Source of the DNA: Symbiodinium natans
Lineage: Eukaryota; Sar; Dinophyceae; Suessiales; Symbiodiniaceae
Reading direction: 5' to 3'
NCBI GenBank assembly: GCA_905221605.1
Contig: CAJNDS010001802.1
Location: 492,922-552,921 of the forward strand
Length of the DNA stretch: 60,000 nt
Shown: positions 41,791 through 51,978 of the stretch, one piece after another
How positions within the stretch are numbered: the first letter of the stretch is position 1
Layout of the letters: every line of letters starts with the position of its first letter
Program-made: the position numbers and the translations under genes
Notes under the pieces: model-generated
Told to the model about the DNA's origin: nothing
The model's database searches: none
What the model saw: only the letters and a program-made list of their open reading frames with translations

Positions 41791-42263
41791 TTCGTCGGCC
41801 GGGGCCAGGTGTTTGGGTTGAGGGGGCAGGGGTCTAGACAGTCCCTTCCTTAAAGGGTTATATGGGGAATGTGAGGTTCCTGAGTAAGAACTAGTAAGTT
41901 ATGGGCATCAGGATCTCGAAGGTGGCCTGCCGCTAGGGGCTTTCAAAAAAAAACTGAAAACCCAGTGTTGCAGGATATGGCAGGCCTCGGGGGTTCGGGG
42001 GTCTAGGGGTTGAGGGTCAGCAGTTGTTGGAGGAGGCTTTTGGGTTGCAAGGCCGTGCGATGACGCGTCGGGATAACCTTCCATTCTCATGGGGTCACAG
42101 GCGTTTCAGACTAGACTGCCATTGTATGGAGAACTCAGTATGAAAACTCACCCAGCCCATCTGCCCCTGCGTCTAAACCTGAAGGCCCTACTTGAACCCC
42201 AAAGCATGCCCCCACACCCTGGCTGTGCACAGGATTGGGCTGACCTTCACCAAGGACACGGCC
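41744..42263 (+). repeat. left copy of a 0.5-kb inverted duplication
   Basis: Matches the reverse complement of 51979-52511 along its length, with scattered substitutions and small indels, judged by eye. Both copies carry exon-like sequence at each end (RTDITR...TCGT and GLTFTKDTA). The copies are about 9.7 kb apart and bracket the GH43-like gene and the kinase pseudogene. Confidence 0.9.
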
Positions 42264-42402
42264 AATGTCAAGGCTGGTGGGGTTTTGCCGCTTACAACAA
42301 ACCCTACTTTTTTTTGGCGAGGAGCCCAGAAGACCCACCCCTACAGAGAACGCGTCTTGCACAAGCGGGTGATAAACGGAATGGGCATTGTGGCCATAAG
42401 CT
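42233..42402 (+). CDS. candidate exon with IGLTFTKD and NPTFFW
   Basis: Reads IGLTFTKDTANVKAGGVLPL, then TTNPTFFWRGAQ, after GCACAG (phase 2). Strong third-position bias at the start. The frame runs to a stop at 42402, so the exon probably ends earlier, perhaps at GCTG|GT near 42276. A second plus frame is also open across it. Confidence 0.5.
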
Positions 42403-42608
42403 AACCCAAAGCCATCACGACACGTGTGAAGATGAGGACCGGTGGAGCAAGAGTTCCGCAAGGTTGTTGCAATTTGCCTGGAGACACCCTAAGCACAAGG
42501 CATATGGGACACATGAGCACATGGATACGAAGTGCCCGTTTGCATCAAGTCGGGCCCAGACGCAGGGGAGTCTTGTGAGTTAGATTCTGGCAACACCAGA
42601 CACCAGAC
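42403..42608 (+). promoter_or_regulatory. upstream region of the GH43-like gene
   Basis: About 200 bp between the last array exon and the ATG at 42609. No TATA box, terminator or spliced-leader relic is evident. Any promoter role is inferred from position only. Confidence 0.3.
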
Positions 42609-43500
42609 ATGCGCTTCGCTCTCCTGGTATGTGTCAATTTTGCCTACGCTCGCAACACGACAGTGACTTGGTTCCTGGAGCAGAACAACCTTGCAGCAAC
42701 ACCAGATCAGCCTCGGACTAGCACTGCAACTGTACGCTACTTTGGTGACTTCAACTCGAGGGACGAGTGCGCTGCGGCCTGTGTGGCTTCTGAGACCTGC
42801 TTCACGTTCAAGTATCACTTGGACTCCTTTGGCGAGCCCTGGGCCAAAGGCTGCTACGGCCGCTTGGGCCAGTGGCAGCTGGAGCTGAAACCTTGGCCCG
42901 GCATAGAGAGCGGCACAGTAGGGGCGCCCCCACCGCCCCCGCCATGCAGAATTGACTTCGACTGCTTTCTCAACGGGCGGTGTGTGGCGGGGTCGTGCAA
43001 ATGCTACTCAGGCTGGAAAGGGCCGAAATGCGGCAGCCTGGATCTCCTCCCGCTGAAGAGCAGGCTGGCGCCCTCCTACGGACGTCCGCCTTCTGCCGAG
43101 TCTCCTGGCCTGGCCTCATGGGGTGCCTCAATCATCCGGGATCCCAAGAACACCTCGCGCTGGCACATGTTTGTCGCAGAGATGTCGGGCGCCTGCGGTC
43201 TGGATTCCTGGTTCCGGAACAGCGTCATTGTACATGCCACTGCAGACTCGCCATATGGCCCATTCAAGCGACAGCAAGAGCTCATGCCATACTTCGCCCA
43301 TGAGCCAGTCCTTCTCGCGCTCCCACATGGCGGCTATGTGCTTTACAAAATAGGCTGCGGCGACGGAGCCGTGACAGGGTCTGAGGGCACTGGACTCGTA
43401 GGCCCATGCACAGGGTGCAGCAATGGTACCACAGAGGGCTTTTGCCCTGGCTGCGCCCAGTCCTACGAGCAGTCATGCCAAGATGTGCTGTACTCAGACA
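42609..43500 (+). CDS. secreted PAN/EGF/GH43-like protein, exon 1
   Basis: First of two exons of a predicted 492-residue protein. Residues 1-15 look like a short signal peptide (MRFALLVCVNFAYA). Residues about 45-92 form a PAN/Apple-like domain with Cys at 54, 58, 64 and 82. A Pro run at 107-112 leads into an EGF-like domain, 113-141, with six Cys ending CKCYSGWKGPKC. From about 150 a five-bladed beta-propeller of GH43 type begins: WGASIIRDPKNTSRWHMFVA, then the paired HEPVLLALPHGGYVLYKIG. Known GH43 enzymes are arabinanases and xylosidases; substrate here is unknown and several algal members are uncharacterised. The start is the first ATG in frame. Exon 1 ends with GAC-A before GTCTCT. Unlike the surrounding exons, this is one long uninterrupted frame of 297 codons. 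Confidence 0.85.
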
Positions 43501-43598
43501 GTCTCTAGGACCCGCAGTAGCGTAGCACCTTTTGTTGATTGGCTCTATCAGGTTCCATATTCTTCCTCACGAAGCAAACGAGATTCTGGGGAACTGAG
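43501..43598 (+). other. 98-bp intron of the GH43-like gene
   Basis: GT...AG intron (GTCTCT to ACTGAG). Joining the flanks restores the frame as YSD-S-LDGPW, and YSDSxxGPW is the usual GH43-type repeat signature. Unspliced, the frame stops at once at TAG. Confidence 0.8.
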
Positions 43599-44185
43599 GT
43601 TTAGACGGACCCTGGATTCGGAAGAATCTTACCTTGCAACCATGGGATTGGCGCAGGCTGAATCTTGGCCTCGAGTCCCACGCACCGATCGTGTTTTCGA
43701 ACGGAACGGTTCTTACGTTCACCAGAGCCTGGGGCTCTAGCGAGCCATCTTCTCAGTCCCCGATTTTCCTCGTTAAGGCGGACCATTGGCAAGGTCCGTA
43801 CAGCTTGGTGCGCGAGGACTGGGCTCCGGCGCCAGTGCTGCCCTTCGGTGTCGAGGACAGCTTCATGTGGCGAGACGCTCGCGGCAACTTCCACGCGCTC
43901 TTCCATGCATGGGATGACATCGGCGGTCATGCCTACTCCAAGGACGGCCTGCACTGGGAGTATGCCGACGTACGCGCCTACAGTACTGATGCGGATGTTG
44001 AGGATGGTAGCACGGTAACGTACTGGCGGCGCGAGCGACCTCGCCTGATCTTTGACGACGAGGGTGAGCCCACTCATTTGGTCAACGGCGCTTCCTACAG
44101 AGGAGGAGCCACTCCCACGGGTGACTGGTCCTTCACGTTGGTGCAGGGCATCCGGCGGACCTCGCAGACTGTTCTTGTTGTTTGA
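43599..44185 (+). CDS. secreted PAN/EGF/GH43-like protein, exon 2
   Basis: Residues 298-492, completing the propeller. Visible repeats are LDGPWIRKNL, SHAPIVFSNGTVLTFTRAW, then DHWQGPYSLV, VEDSFMWRDARGNFHALFH and HAYSKDGLHWEY. Each blade shows the GPY/GPW or D-G-x-x-W pattern of this fold. The protein ends FTLVQGIRRTSQTVLVV with no membrane anchor, so secretion is inferred. I cannot assign the catalytic Asp/Glu residues with confidence, so enzymatic activity is uncertain. Neighbours on both sides are exons of the repeat-protein array on the same strand. Confidence 0.85.
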
Positions 44186-45225
44186 GAGCCTTTTATCAGC
44201 CGCTAGTCGCTGGCGGTCATTCTGCTGCACACTGCAGACCCATGCTCCGACAGGAACCAGGAGCCTAGAGGCAGAGAGTATCGAGTAGTCCTGCTGCCGC
44301 TGAACTGCTGCTGTAGATGGCTTAGACATGCTCAGCGGATATGAGGCTTCTTGGGTTCCCAAGGCCAACAAGGGTGATATGATGGATAGGCATTGTAGAT
44401 GTCCGAATGAGGGCGCTCCATGCTGTGGGCAAGCCGATCAAAATGCATGCAAGTGCTCTTGGTCGCCTCCGCCTCCCCATGATCGCAAGAAACATAGATG
44501 AACCTCTACATACTTCCCTATCTAGACGACGTGTCTAATAGCCGTTAACTTTGACCCATTGTTACCCTTTTATTTGTGGCTGCAGAGGAACCTCCCTCGG
44601 TGAATCATGTGTCAGTCAGAGGTTGAAGGATTTCAGCTTTGTCCAGTCACCTGGCTTCCTCTTCCTAAGTTTCTCGTGCTGCCGAAACAGGTTCAGATAG
44701 CATGCGTGCGAGATGTGCATGGCTCGCCTACTGAAGTTTCGACGTGGGCACTTCCCAGCGCGCTGTTCTTGCATTAGCTGTGTGCTAGACTATTTGTTGT
44801 TGGGCTTCTTCACTACCATCCTGCAACATTCATTCCGCTTGCTCAAACACTGCCCTCCTCGTGTGCGTCGTGCAGTTGTAAGTAAATAGTAAGTTTGTCA
44901 ATAGCAAGCTGTTGATTCGTCAACGTTTCTAGACATGAATCCAGTTCATAGGTACAATGCAGGAAGGGGCACTGTCCGCCACCTTAGTTTGCGCATTGCA
45001 GAATCGCAGTTTCGCGCGACGCGCTTCGCGTACCCTTGCAATACAGAAACGCCATGCCATGCTCTAACATATTCAGAGCGTCAGGTCTCATGTCAGTGAT
45101 CTAAGAAAAGAAGAACTCTCGTACCTTAATAGAGAGCTGATACTCTCAGTGGCCTCAGAGGCCTCTCGGAGATGCGGTAGGCCTCTTGGGCACGTTAGAC
45201 CCCCCCAATAGCCTCGCTTCTCCAG
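44186..45225 (+). other. downstream region, no gene seen
   Basis: About 1 kb of unique-looking sequence after the GH43-like stop codon. There are no telomere-like arrays and no convincing exon until 45226. It may hold the 3' UTR. Confidence 0.5.
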
Positions 45226-45343
45226 GCGCTGCTGATCATGCTCCCGGAGCGCTTCATCCATGATGTGCAGACGCCAACCGATGTGCAAAACATCAACAAG
45301 CCAATGCCCCAAAAGTTTCCGGCCTTGCCGCGGCTTGCGTCAG
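45226..45343 (+). CDS. candidate exon, repeat-protein gene
   Basis: Reads ALLIMLPERFIHDVQTPTDV, then QNINKPMPQKFPALPRLAS. The acceptor is TCTCCAG and the donor GTCAG|GTGC. It leaves one base, which the next exon completes. Confidence 0.75.
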
Positions 45344-45678
45344 GTGCAAATGCATGTATGATACTGTATGTATGATGTGCGTAAGTCGTTCCTGCTAATG
45401 CAGTTGTACTTGGTGTGGGTGTGTGTGTCTGCTTATTCATGTTTAGGGTTCGCGGTTCAGAACTCTGACAAGGCAATTCCCAGTGGCAGCAGGATCAGAT
45501 TGGGCGCCGCCCCGAGTGCTTGACGTACTGCAGTTTCTGCTGATGACAAGGTGTCGAGTGAATGGGTGTGGTCCCTTATGTTTACCTTTCATAGTATTCT
45601 GCTTGATAAACGGGATCCTGGGATCCTCAAAAGGTCCCTGATTACTTCGAGCTCTGGGATGGTGTTTGATGGAGGCAG

Positions 45679-45747
45679 ATACCCAGTACACCGACCGCAT
45701 CAAGATTTACTTGGACGACAGCGGGGGTGGCCGTGTTATATTCATAG
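45679..45747 (+). CDS. candidate exon, repeat-protein gene
   Basis: Reads TQYTDRIKIYLDDSGGGRVI, then FI, between GAGGCAG and ATAG|GTGAGT. Phase 1 to 1 is continuous with both neighbours. Confidence 0.75.
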   Translation: MPSTPTASRFTWTTAGVAVLYS

Positions 45748-45854
45748 GTGAGTACCGGTCGAGAACTCAGGTCCGAGCAGCTCAGTGCTTTGAATTTCTC
45801 TGGAGATTCCGATTCTGGCACGGCAACCCTGAATCCTAAATCCTAAACCCTAAG

Positions 45855-45963
45855 CCCCGAAACGAATGTGCTCTGACTATGAGGTTTACCTTCCCTGCTT
45901 TGGTGCCACCAAGCATGTTGCGCCCTCAGACAAGTCGTGGGACCTGCTGCATCTCTCAGTCAG
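45855..45963 (+). CDS. candidate exon, repeat-protein gene
   Basis: Reads PKRMCSDYEVYLPCFGATKH, then VAPSDKSWDLLHLSV. The acceptor CCCTAAG is itself the last heptamer of a CCCTAAA tract. The donor is GC (CAG|GC). Phase is 1 in and 2 out. DKSWDL is a version of the W core. Confidence 0.75.
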
Positions 45964-45976
45964 GCCGTGGCCTCCC

Positions 45977-46008
45977 TAAAACCCTAAGCCCTAAACCCTA
46001 AACCCTAG
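45977..46008 (+). repeat. CCCTAAA tract
   Basis: Four C-rich heptamers inside a 76-bp intron. Confidence 0.9.
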
Positions 46009-46039
46009 ATGCAAAAAACAACTCGGCACTTGCGGGCAG

Positions 46040-46084
46040 GTCCAACAACAATTACTGGTCGATCTCTCTGCCGTACCCTCAGAA
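46040..46084 (+). CDS. candidate exon with SNNNYWSISL core
   Basis: Reads SNNNYWSISLPYPQ between GGGCAG and AA|GTGG. Phase 2 in matches the previous exon. Ideal example of the N-x-W core. Confidence 0.7.
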
Positions 46085-46089
46085 GTGGA

Positions 46090-46700
46090 TGTTCCTGTGC
46101 AGCCATATAGCCTAATAAATAGTCCAAAGCATGTAAAATGGTGTGACGACTTTGGGGGTCAATCCGTTCTTTGGGCGGTCCTCATCACAAGGAATCCTAG
46201 AAGGTGTTTAAATGCAGACAAATAAATCTGAGCAAAAACTAGACACCCACAAATGTACCTGTATACTCGTTTACTAATAGCGATCTTTAATGTTATACAT
46301 ATATCTATATATGTATGTATATAAACATATATATATATATAATGCATGTTGTACAGTACTGTAATGGAGCATACTTATAAAGTTTCAGGATATACAAACA
46401 CAAATATGAAATTTGAATATCAAATGTAAATGCAAATATAAGTATTTTAATTTATTTATTCGGGCATGGTGCGTTTAATCGTTCGTGACCCTTTTTGTGT
46501 AATTGCCCTGGGGCCTGCTCGGTACACAGGATGGTGCCTTCAACCCTAGTCCCTAAACCCTAAGCCCTAAGCTCCTCAAGGTGCCATTGGGCTGCAAGGA
46601 TTCGAGCTGCTAGTTTCCCTTTTTTGAGTTTTATGGCCAAGAACATCTCCGGAAGAGTGCCCTTTAGCTACATTGTTCCAGTGATATATGCGAGTGCACG
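46090..46700 (+). other. AT-rich intronic stretch, no gene seen
   Basis: Contains (TA)n-like sequence at 46290-46345, AT-rich sequence to 46460, and a short CCCTAAG tract at 46550-46570. Confidence 0.6.
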
Positions 46701-46793
46701 TAGCCGTGCCCGGGGTTGTTTGGAGCTTCGAGATCTTGGAGTTTAGGTTTTTCATCTTTTGGGTTCAGGGCGTGAGGCTCTTCGGTCTTTTCG

Positions 46794-46906
46794 GTGTGGG
46801 TGTGCGTGTGCGTCTCTCTCTGTGTGTGTATGTGTGTGTGTGTGTGTGTCTTTGTGTGTGTGTCTGTGTGTCTGTGTGTCTGTGTGTGTGTGTGTGTGTG
46901 TCTGTG

Positions 46907-46946
<40 letters not shown>

Positions 46947-46966
46947 ACACGTGTGTGTGTGTGTGT
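46794..46966 (+). repeat. (GT)n microsatellite
   Basis: About 170 bp of GT with CT/TT interruptions. Confidence 0.98.
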
Positions 46967-47041
46967 GGGGATGCGAGTCTGATTGGCATCGCTTCTGGTA
47001 CGTGTGAGGATACTGAGAGTGCAGGGATGCTGCCATTGCAG

Positions 47042-47250
47042 GTGCAGCGATCGGGACTGTCAGCAGCCTGACGATAAGCACGCTGCCCAGCACGTCTGCA
47101 GAGGTGCAGTCAAAGGTTCTCGCAGATTCAGCATTCTTGCAGCCAAGCGGTTGTCTGCTATTGGCATAACAACCTTGACCCTAGGCGACGACAACGCTTC
47201 ATTGAACTCCGACCTCAATTCGACAAATTCCACCTGTGAGCCATCTTAGT
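47042..47250 (+). other. probable exon(s), frame unresolved
   Basis: After TTGCAG two plus frames are open and protein-like: CSDRDCQQPDDKHAAQHVCR continuing to SILAAKRLSAIGITTLTLGD, and AAIGTVSSLTISTLPSTSAE. I cannot choose without the flanking phases. Confidence 0.4.
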
Positions 47251-48280
47251 GCCCTCGTGAACCAAACAAACGGTCCAATTCAGGTACATAATTGTGAGCT
47301 TCCCGATTGCCGGCTTCCAGCTCTACGAACTGTCTCAAGAGGCAAGCTTGGAGGGACCCCGCGTAATCCGGCTTCAGCCCTGCAAAATGGGATAAGGGCT
47401 CAGGGGTTTAGCTGGAGTTGCAAGCCCAAAGGGCAGCGGGAAGGAACAGTACCTTGTGCAGGAAACTACTATGTATCCCACGTTGAGTAGCCAATGCCAA
47501 CACTTGGAGCGCACCCTAGAACATGTCCAGATCTCACATCCTGTCAACCTTGTCCGTTCCCATGATTTTGTCGCTGCACTGCGGTTGATGTCGGGGCAGC
47601 AGCGCAGGGAACACAGAAGCCATGTTCAGGGTGTTGCACATGTGATCGTAAATACCTCAACGCCGATACATTCAATTCACGCTCGCATGTTTGAACGTTT
47701 ACCTACCACCTCTCGCCAAAACAATCCCTAAGCATGAAGCCTCCGATCCCAGACACTTCGTGTCACTGCGAACTCCGCCCTGCGCGCCGCGCGGCTTAGC
47801 GGAGAGGCACTCGCCAAATCGGAGATTCAATCAGGATGTGTGTTTGGCTATGGTGTTTGGGACTTTTCGGGTCTAGTTTGTTTCGGATTTAGGTCGAGTT
47901 CTTGTGCATGGGGTGGGCGTGTTGTTCTGTTGGTTGGTTCACGTAACTATTTAGGGCTTAGCGCCCGAAGTGATATTTTTCAAATGCTCGATCGAATCAC
48001 GAGGATCTGAGAACATGTGGGGGTTCAAGGTTTGCTCAAGGTTTTCTTGGCAAGGTTGGACCACAAAGAATAAGCCCATGCACCCCAATAAGAAAACACA
48101 AGCCTAGCAATCCCTTGAGTCTGACAACTTCGAAGCCCCGAAGGCTTCATAGTCCTTAGTTTCGACCTTGGGATTCGTCGAGCATATAAGATCCGTTAGG
48201 GGCCACAGTTCTGTTTTTGGGTTTATCAGACACTTATATAAGGACTGTACATAGGATTTCGTGGGTTCAGGGCCTTGTGT
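47250..48280 (+). other. no supported gene
   Basis: Several ORFs of 60-90 codons but no motif, splice-site or phase support. Few telomere-like units. Confidence 0.4.
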
Positions 48281-48286
48281 CCTCAG

Positions 48287-48348
48287 CCGCACTCAAGCTG
48301 CTACCAGTACCTCAACCTTGTCATCCTAGCTGCCTGGGCCACTTGGAG
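48287..48348 (+). CDS. candidate exon, hydrophobic strand
   Basis: Reads PHSSCYQYLNLVILAAWATW after CCTCAG. The donor may be GA. It resembles the TPYTIIMWAT type of strand. Confidence 0.45.
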
Positions 48349-48449
48349 GACAGGGGGTGCTGAGAGCCCGTATCTAGATCAGGGGCGCCATATTAGTCAG
48401 GCAAGCTGTCGTCCCTTATTAAAGGCCTTCAAGACCCTGGAAACTCAGC

Positions 48450-48478
48450 CCCCCCCCCCCCCCCCCCCCCCGCCCCCC
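48450..48478 (+). repeat. poly-C tract
   Basis: A run of about 22 C followed by CGCCCCCCG. Length is unreliable in any read technology. Confidence 0.9.
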
Positions 48479-48669
48479 GCACACACACACGCACAAGCAC
48501 CCCTTCGTTTTCGTCAGGTTTTCGTCCCGATCTTCGTGATCTTCCTAACTTTGTTCAGACCGCTGTCGCGGCCCTGGAAGCAGCTGGGTTTATAGGGCTT
48601 GCAGGGAGGGTTCTAGATTTCATTGGGCTTACAAAAGGGTACAAAAGGGTATCTTTCAGGGTTTGCCAG

Positions 48670-48707
48670 AGGCTGGCAAAGCCGAGGTAGATCTCCCTGC
48701 CCCAGAT
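48670..48707 (+). CDS. candidate short exon with DLPAPD motif
   Basis: Reads AGKAEVDLPAP after TTGCCAG. Weak, but the DLPAP stretch is like other A-P segments. Confidence 0.35.
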
Positions 48708-48709
48708 TT

Positions 48710-49720
48710 AGGGTTCAGGGTTAACTCAGCTTACGCCCGCTGCTTGGTAGCCCAGTGGCACCCTTTACACCCTTTTTTGGGTTTAAGGTTCCCTTGTAAA
48801 GCAACCAACCCAAGAAAGGGTACCCTTTTTCTCATGGTGATATGGTTACTGGGCCACCAAGGCTGATTCAAAGAAACTTTCCTAGTCGGCGAAGAGGACA
48901 GCCAAGGGCACCTCAGATCGCAGGGGCCACATGGCTACAAGCACGCGGTCAGCTCTCTAGCTTCCTAACTTTAGGATGTTTTTTCGGATTGTTGGACTAG
49001 GCCCAGCCCCCGTATGTACGGATGGAGGAGTTACATGGGACGATAGCCGCGATAACTGGCCACACGGCCTTTAAGGGATTCTTGCCTGGAGAGCTAGCAT
49101 ACACCCTGAACCCTGACTTCCTCCCGAACCACACCCCCATGCCCAGGCGATGAAATCCGAGCGCGGTGTCTCACTTGCAGAGCAGCGCCACTAAGGGCGC
49201 ACGATCACGCAGTTGGAGGGTGCTCAGCTGTTTTGGAATTAGGCTGTTGCCGCACAAGTTTTCCTGTTAGACGGTGTCGACAAAGCTAGCCATTGCAAAG
49301 TGGTCTTTCGGAGTCTTGGGTAGGCAGTTCAGAGCAGAAGTATCATTCTGCACGAGCTGAACACTCTTCATTTCGAACACACTGCCGAAGGCAAGGCGAA
49401 TTCAACTGCAGTTGTAGTCAGGGTTTTGAGGACCAGGACTCAGGATCCTAATTGTTGGCCTACCTAGGCCTTTTTCTGGCATGTTCACAGCAAAAGGCCT
49501 ATGCGGAGCTTCATCCTTGCTGGATATCTCCTGCAATAGCAGAACCCACACAAGGTTGGGTTCCTACAGGGTTGCTTGGAGTAGCTCCTTGTCGTTGTTC
49601 ATGCTTGCGTCCTAAGGCTTCAAGAGGGGACCTCAGTTCCGATGCCAGAGTATTCTAAGTCGTGGTGGTGGATAGCATGCCAGGCTCTGGAGGCACGAGA
49701 ATAGGCACCATTAGTGCGGC
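48710..49720 (+). other. no supported gene
   Basis: Mixed unique sequence with ORFs under 70 codons, no recognisable motif, and no array larger than one or two heptamers. Confidence 0.4.
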
Positions 49721-49740
49721 TAGCCAGAGCATTCCTACTG

Positions 49741-49848
49741 GAATTTCTTGCGTCTTTCGACATGCTGGCAAAACACACATGCGTTGGCGACACAGTCCGA
49801 ACGCAACAGTCATCGACTGAAGTTGCTTTCCATTCAACGGCATACAAA
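49741..49848 (-). repeat. left arm of inverted repeat flanking the kinase pseudogene
   Basis: The reverse complement matches 51828-51938 over about 110 bp, with blocks such as TTTCAGTCGATGACTGTTGC and CAGCATGTCGAAAGAC conserved. On the minus strand it reads WKATSVDDCCVRT, against WKAISVDDCCVWA in the other arm. It may be a terminal repeat or two copies of a dispersed element. Confidence 0.8.
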
Positions 49849-50055
49849 GATGAGAAGAGGACAAGGCTACAAATTCGGCAGTCTGATCTCCTCGCAGCAC
49901 GTTGACCGCAACATGCTTGTGAAGTCGCAAAAGAAAAGACAACGCTTACTGTAATACCCGAATCGGAGCAGCTCTGGAGTCTGGAGAGTCTATTAAGAAA
50001 CATCTTTGTAGGGAACGGTGCCACCAAGCTATTCGCTTAAACTCTTTGTGGCGCC

Positions 50056-50750
50056 ATGGATACAAGTGACGTGGTCCAGAGCGCTTTGGACTTTTTTCTG
50101 CAACAAACTGTTGACCCGTTTGAGCTGGTTGGCTTGGCTGGGCTTGGCCAAGTGGCTTACTCAACCATGAAGTTGGCAAGACTTCTTCTGGAGACCTCCA
50201 ATATGCACGGGCCAGAACAGGTTTTTGATATGGGTGCTGAAATTGGTTGTGGCAAATTTGGCACGGTGTTCAAGGCTAACCACCGCCAGACTTTAAAAGC
50301 TGTCTAATGGCTTCAGAGGCACAGATTTTACACCCGCTTCATCATCCGCACATCTCGCGGCTCTGCATGACCTTTGAAGATGTGAGCCACATATACCGCC
50401 TGGTTTCGGAGATGTTGGAGGGCGGCGCTTTAGACGAGGCGTTGGCAAAGACCCGTGCGACATCCAGCACGCCATCATCACAGTCATTGATTTTGGCACT
50501 GCCAAAAGTTTCAGGGTGCACAAGTTGACAAGCATGTTTGCACACCTGTCTACGCTGCTCCAGAGGTCCTTGCGGCATGCTTCACCAAGGATCCGTATTC
50601 GGAAACAGTAGACATTTGGTCAAGTGGGGTCCTGCTGTATGAAATGCTAACTGGGTTACACCCGTTCCCATACAGCGGTGACGTGACAGCGTTCTTTGTC
50701 TCCGTGATCAAAGGCAAGTGGGAGTTCCGTGCGCAGAGCACATGCGGCCA
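50056..50750 (+). pseudogene. Ser/Thr protein kinase pseudogene (CAMK-like)
   Basis: Kinase landmarks occur in order but in three frames. Frame 1, 50056-50307: an N-terminal segment, then the glycine loop IGCGKFGTVFKA, ending at a TAA just after KAV, where the beta-3 lysine should be. Frame 3: EAQILHPLHHPHISRL, then MTFEDVSHIYRLVSEMLEGG, the alpha-C to hinge region. Frame 2: ITVIDFGTAKSF with the DFG motif. Frame 1 again: TPVYAAPEVL (APE motif), VDIWSSGVLLYEMLTGLHPF and VIKGKWEF. One lost base explains the shift between SMF and the APE segment. The stretch from the hinge to DFG lacks alpha-E and the HRD catalytic loop, and the beta3-alphaC linker is also shortened. No introns are seen across it. 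It cannot encode an active kinase. It could be a decayed retrocopy. Confidence 0.85.
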
Positions 50751-51827
50751 CATTTCCATATCACGCAAGAACATGCTCGTGGGCCAGCCCAAGTTGAGGG
50801 CCGGCGCGTGCTCCGTTTTTGCGTGCGTGTGACTTCCGCTGGCCAAGCGCCGTTGCCCAACAGTGCATGAGATTAGGCAGTGTCTGGATGCAGTTATACC
50901 TTTCAATTGTGCGTGCGCCCTGTGGTTTTGTGTCAGTGCTCGACGTCCACTTCGAGCTAGGATGCTGTCATAAGCGGAAGCACGGAGGGATGTTTAAGTG
51001 GACAGGGCCAAACAGTAACAAGCGACAGTGACGGTCGGTCAGGTGGGGCTTTGCTGGCGTTGAGTGATCTGGACTTGAGAGATCGTGACCTGGTTGACGC
51101 GTCATAGACCGCAGCGAGCAGCCAGAGTTTCAAGGAGGCCAAGAGGGTGGAGCTGCGTGGCGTGGAGCTGCGTGCGCATGAATGCCCGCACATTACCAGC
51201 GATAGACAAAGCAGTCATGCACGGCGCTGTGTCGGAGGAGGAGTTGCGTTTCAGCCGACAGTCTTGATCTCGATGAAGAGGCCAGGGTCCCATTCCGAGA
51301 GCGCCTGGTGCTTGTGACCTGAGCGATATCCTCAGAGGTCCAGCCCAGCTGTTGATGGGTGATGTGCATGCGCAACAAGTCTCACAGCTGGGGACCTCGT
51401 GATGTTTGGTCAAGATATCGGCTGCCATCAGCCTGAAAAGGCATGGTGCAGGACTGGCCAGCATGAGGAGAGCAGAGTCAGTAGGCGTGCTCGGTTTCAG
51501 GCCTTTCCCTCGCCGATCCATGCTACGTCGAGCAGGTGGACTCATGTCTACCAACCGGGATGCATTACAGAGAATATGATTCATGGGAGATCTCGAAAAG
51601 AACAAGTCCATGCCTCCGTACGGTCACTAACCGATAAGCTGCGGTCGTTGAGGCCTCGTGCTTGCTGCAACTTGCTGCTTTCGGGGGGGGAGGAAGCTTC
51701 TCGCGCGACGTGGAAACTCTCCATCTCCTCAAGGCTGTGCAAGGTTTGCAACTCCACAGAGATGTACGGAGTCGAGGCTCTGTTTGAAGGTGGTCCTTTT
51801 AAGTGTTTTCAGAAGACTCCATTTTCG

Positions 51828-51938
51828 TTTGCCGTATGCCGCAGAATGGAAAGCGATTTCAGTCGATGACTGTTGCGTCTGGGCTGCGTCACAGGCAACG
51901 CATATGCTTTGTCAGCATGTCGAAAGACACAAGAAATC
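51828..51938 (+). repeat. right arm of inverted repeat flanking the kinase pseudogene
   Basis: Counterpart of 49741-49848, about 80 percent alike by eye. It ends some 40 bp before the right copy of the 0.5-kb inverted duplication. Confidence 0.8.
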
Positions 51939-51978
51939 TAGCTAGCCGCGCGAATGATGCCATATGATGCCCATGCTC

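Noticed and set aside
42403-50056. Relict spliced-leader sequence before the GH43-like gene or the kinase pseudogene
   Set aside because: I looked for the conserved 3' part of the dinoflagellate leader (TTTTGGCTCAAG) upstream of both and did not find it, so retro-origin has no support from this mark.
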